From Micrococcales bacterium (GTDB lineage: Bacteria; Actinomycetota; Actinomycetes; Actinomycetales; Dermatophilaceae), in contig PKWT01000446.1 in the NCBI GenBank assembly GCA_003132125.1, positions 1 to 6,262 of the forward strand: a DNA stretch of 6,262 nt. The letters run 5' to 3'. Each line of letters begins with the position of its first letter. Position 1 is the stretch's first letter. Below, piece by piece: positions 5,027 to 6,262 of this stretch. The translations under genes and the position numbers were made by a program. Under the pieces are notes generated by a model that saw only the letters and a program-made list of their open reading frames with translations, ran no database searches and was not told the origin of the DNA.

Positions 5027-6159
5027 CGACGAACGCGGGCGAGGCCCTGGTCATGTCCGGCACGGTCGAACGCGGCAGCTTCCGGCTGGAGGCAGACCTG
5101 CGTGCCGCCCCCGGTGAGGTCCTTGGCGTCCTGGGTCCGAACGGAGCCGGCAAAACAACGCTGCTGCGGGCCCTGTCAGGGCTCGAGGCTCTCACCACCG
5201 GATCGATCCACCTCGGCAATCTGACCCTGGATGACGCCGCGACGGACACTTTCGTGCCCGCGCAGCACCGCCCGGTCGGCCTGGTCTTTCAGAACTACCG
5301 GCTGTTCCCGCACCTGGACGTGCGCGACAACGTCGCCTACGCCCCCCGGGTCCAGGGTGCCGGGCGCCGGCAGGCCCGCGCGGCCGCTGACACGTGGCTG
5401 GAGCGCCTTGACCTGACAGCGCTGGCCACCCGGCGCCCGCACCAGATCTCCGGCGGGCAAGCCCAACAAGTGGCGCTGGCCCGAGCCCTGGCGGCCAACC
5501 CCAGGTTTCTGCTCCTGGATGAACCCCTGTCCGCCCTCGACGCCAAGACCCGCCTGGACGTGCGCGCCCACCTACGCCGCCACCTTGACCAGTTCGCCGG
5601 GCCGGTCCTGATCATCACCCACGACCCCCTCGAGGCGATGATCATGGCCGACCGTCTCCTGGTCATCGAGAACGGCCGCGTCGTCCAGCAGGGCAGCCCC
5701 GCCCAGGTCGCCAGCCAACCAGCAACCCAATATGTCGCCCGGCTCGTCGGGCTCAACCTCTACGCCGGCACACTCGAAGTGGCCACCCGTCGCGTGTACC
5801 TCGACGCCGGCGGCACCTTCACCGTCACCCTGAGCGAAGACGACCCCACCGCTTCCGCGCCAGACGAACCGTCCACACGCCCGGTACTGGTCGGGTTGCG
5901 CCCATCAGCTATCACCATCCACACCGCGCCACCCACCCACAGCAGCCCCCGCAACGTATGGAAGGGAACCGTGACCGGCCTCGAGCAACTCACCGACAGG
6001 GTCCGCGTCCAGGTCGACGCCACCCCGCCTGCGCTCGTCGACATCTCCGCCGCAGCCGTAGCCGACCTCGCCTTACAACCCGGCACCGCAGTGTGGCTCT
6101 CAGCCAAAGCCACCGAGACCGAGGCGTATCCCGACCCCGGCATCCACCGCAAGCCATGA
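5023..6159 (+). CDS. modC: Molybdate ABC transporter ATP-binding protein ModC
   Basis: A 378-residue cytoplasmic ATPase that drives molybdate import through ModB. ABC motifs are complete and in order: Walker A GPNGAGKT (38-45), Q-loop with Q90 in VFQNYRLFPHL, signature ISGGQAQQVALARAL (142-156), Walker B FLLLDEP (162-168), D-loop SALD (170-173) and switch His200 in IITHDP. The residues after SGGQ are A-Q-Q instead of the usual R/K-Q-R; this is mild and does not touch the catalytic residues. The C-terminal part (about 245-370) contains a TOBE/Mop-type domain, seen in VLVGLRPSAITI and WKGTVTGLEQLTDRVRVQV, which in ModC binds oxyanion and can inhibit transport when metal is plentiful. The ATG at 5023 overlaps the modB stop. 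Confidence 0.95.
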   Translation: MTTNAGEALVMSGTVERGSFRLEADLRAAPGEVLGVLGPNGAGKTTLLRALSGLEALTTGSIHLGNLTLDDAATDTFVPAQHRPVGLVFQNYRLFPHLDVRDNVAYAPRVQGAGRRQARAAADTWLERLDLTALATRRPHQISGGQAQQVALARALAANPRFLLLDEPLSALDAKTRLDVRAHLRRHLDQFAGPVLIITHDPLEAMIMADRLLVIENGRVVQQGSPAQVASQPATQYVARLVGLNLYAGTLEVATRRVYLDAGGTFTVTLSEDDPTASAPDEPSTRPVLVGLRPSAITIHTAPPTHSSPRNVWKGTVTGLEQLTDRVRVQVDATPPALVDISAAAVADLALQPGTAVWLSAKATETEAYPDPGIHRKP

Positions 6160-6208
6160 CTCTTCCCGGCGCCCCTGACCCATTGCGAACGACCATCATC
6201 CAGCTCAG

Positions 6209-6262
6209 ATGTCCGCCGATGCGGAGAGCTCACGGTACCGTCGCCGGACGTTCGTCTCAGCG
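6209..6262 (+). CDS. Start of a probable Tat-exported protein (partial, runs off the window)
   Basis: An ATG at 6209, preceded in frame by a stop at 6176, opens a frame that continues to the window end: MSADAESSRYRRRTFVSA. The R-R-R-T-F-V segment fits the twin-arginine signal motif (R-R-x-F-hydrophobic) near the N-terminus, which suggests export of a folded, cofactor-bearing protein. It begins 49 bases after modC on the same strand. Beside a molybdate transporter, a molybdopterin oxidoreductase such as a sulfite-oxidase-type enzyme is plausible, but that is inference. The ribosome binding site is weak. With 18 residues visible, it may not be a gene at all. Confidence 0.4.
   Translation, partial: MSADAESSRYRRRTFVSA

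Overview
The window is high-GC DNA with GC-rich third codon positions, GTG/TTG starts and two apparently leaderless promoters. Together with the protein style (an excisionase-type HTH fused to a Mop/TOBE domain, and a Ser/Thr-rich lipoprotein linker), this points to an actinomycete. The genus cannot be fixed from sequence alone.

Layout. Positions 1-117 hold no gene I can support. Positions 118-784 are a type II toxin-antitoxin pair, a ribbon-helix-helix antitoxin and a PIN-domain VapC-type toxin. They overlap by 4 bases and follow a near-consensus promoter that sits inside a nested inverted repeat. Positions 865-2209 are an insertion sequence of about 1.35 kb. It has roughly 50-bp imperfect terminal inverted repeats built from several short motifs, and one minus-strand DDE (rve-type) transposase. 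That transposase carries one extra base in a C4 run, which separates the second Asp from the catalytic Glu. Immediately right of the insertion is the 3' end of what looks like a P-loop nucleotide/nucleoside-type kinase gene (about 2247-2537). Its 5' part is not on the other side of the element. Positions 2538-2841 are non-coding and rich in palindromes.

Positions 2842-6159 form a molybdate uptake locus, all on the plus strand: an HTH-Mop/TOBE regulator, then modA (binding lipoprotein), modB (permease) and modC (ATPase with a C-terminal TOBE domain). modB and modC overlap by 4 bases. The last 54 bases (6209-6262) read as the start of another plus-strand gene, whose product begins with a twin-arginine-like motif. 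Beside a molybdate transporter, this could be an exported molybdoenzyme, but only 18 residues are visible.

How the parts fit. ModA would capture molybdate outside the membrane, ModB would carry it through, and ModC would power transport. The HTH-Mop protein is the natural candidate for a molybdate- or tungstate-responsive regulator of the operon. The toxin-antitoxin pair, the decayed IS and the truncated kinase form a separate accessory or scar region upstream. I see no CRISPR array, tRNA, rRNA or clearly new multi-gene system. The items most worth following are the frameshifted transposase, the IS-associated truncation, the palindromes upstream of the Mo regulator, and the paired hairpins on the stop codons of the regulator and modA.
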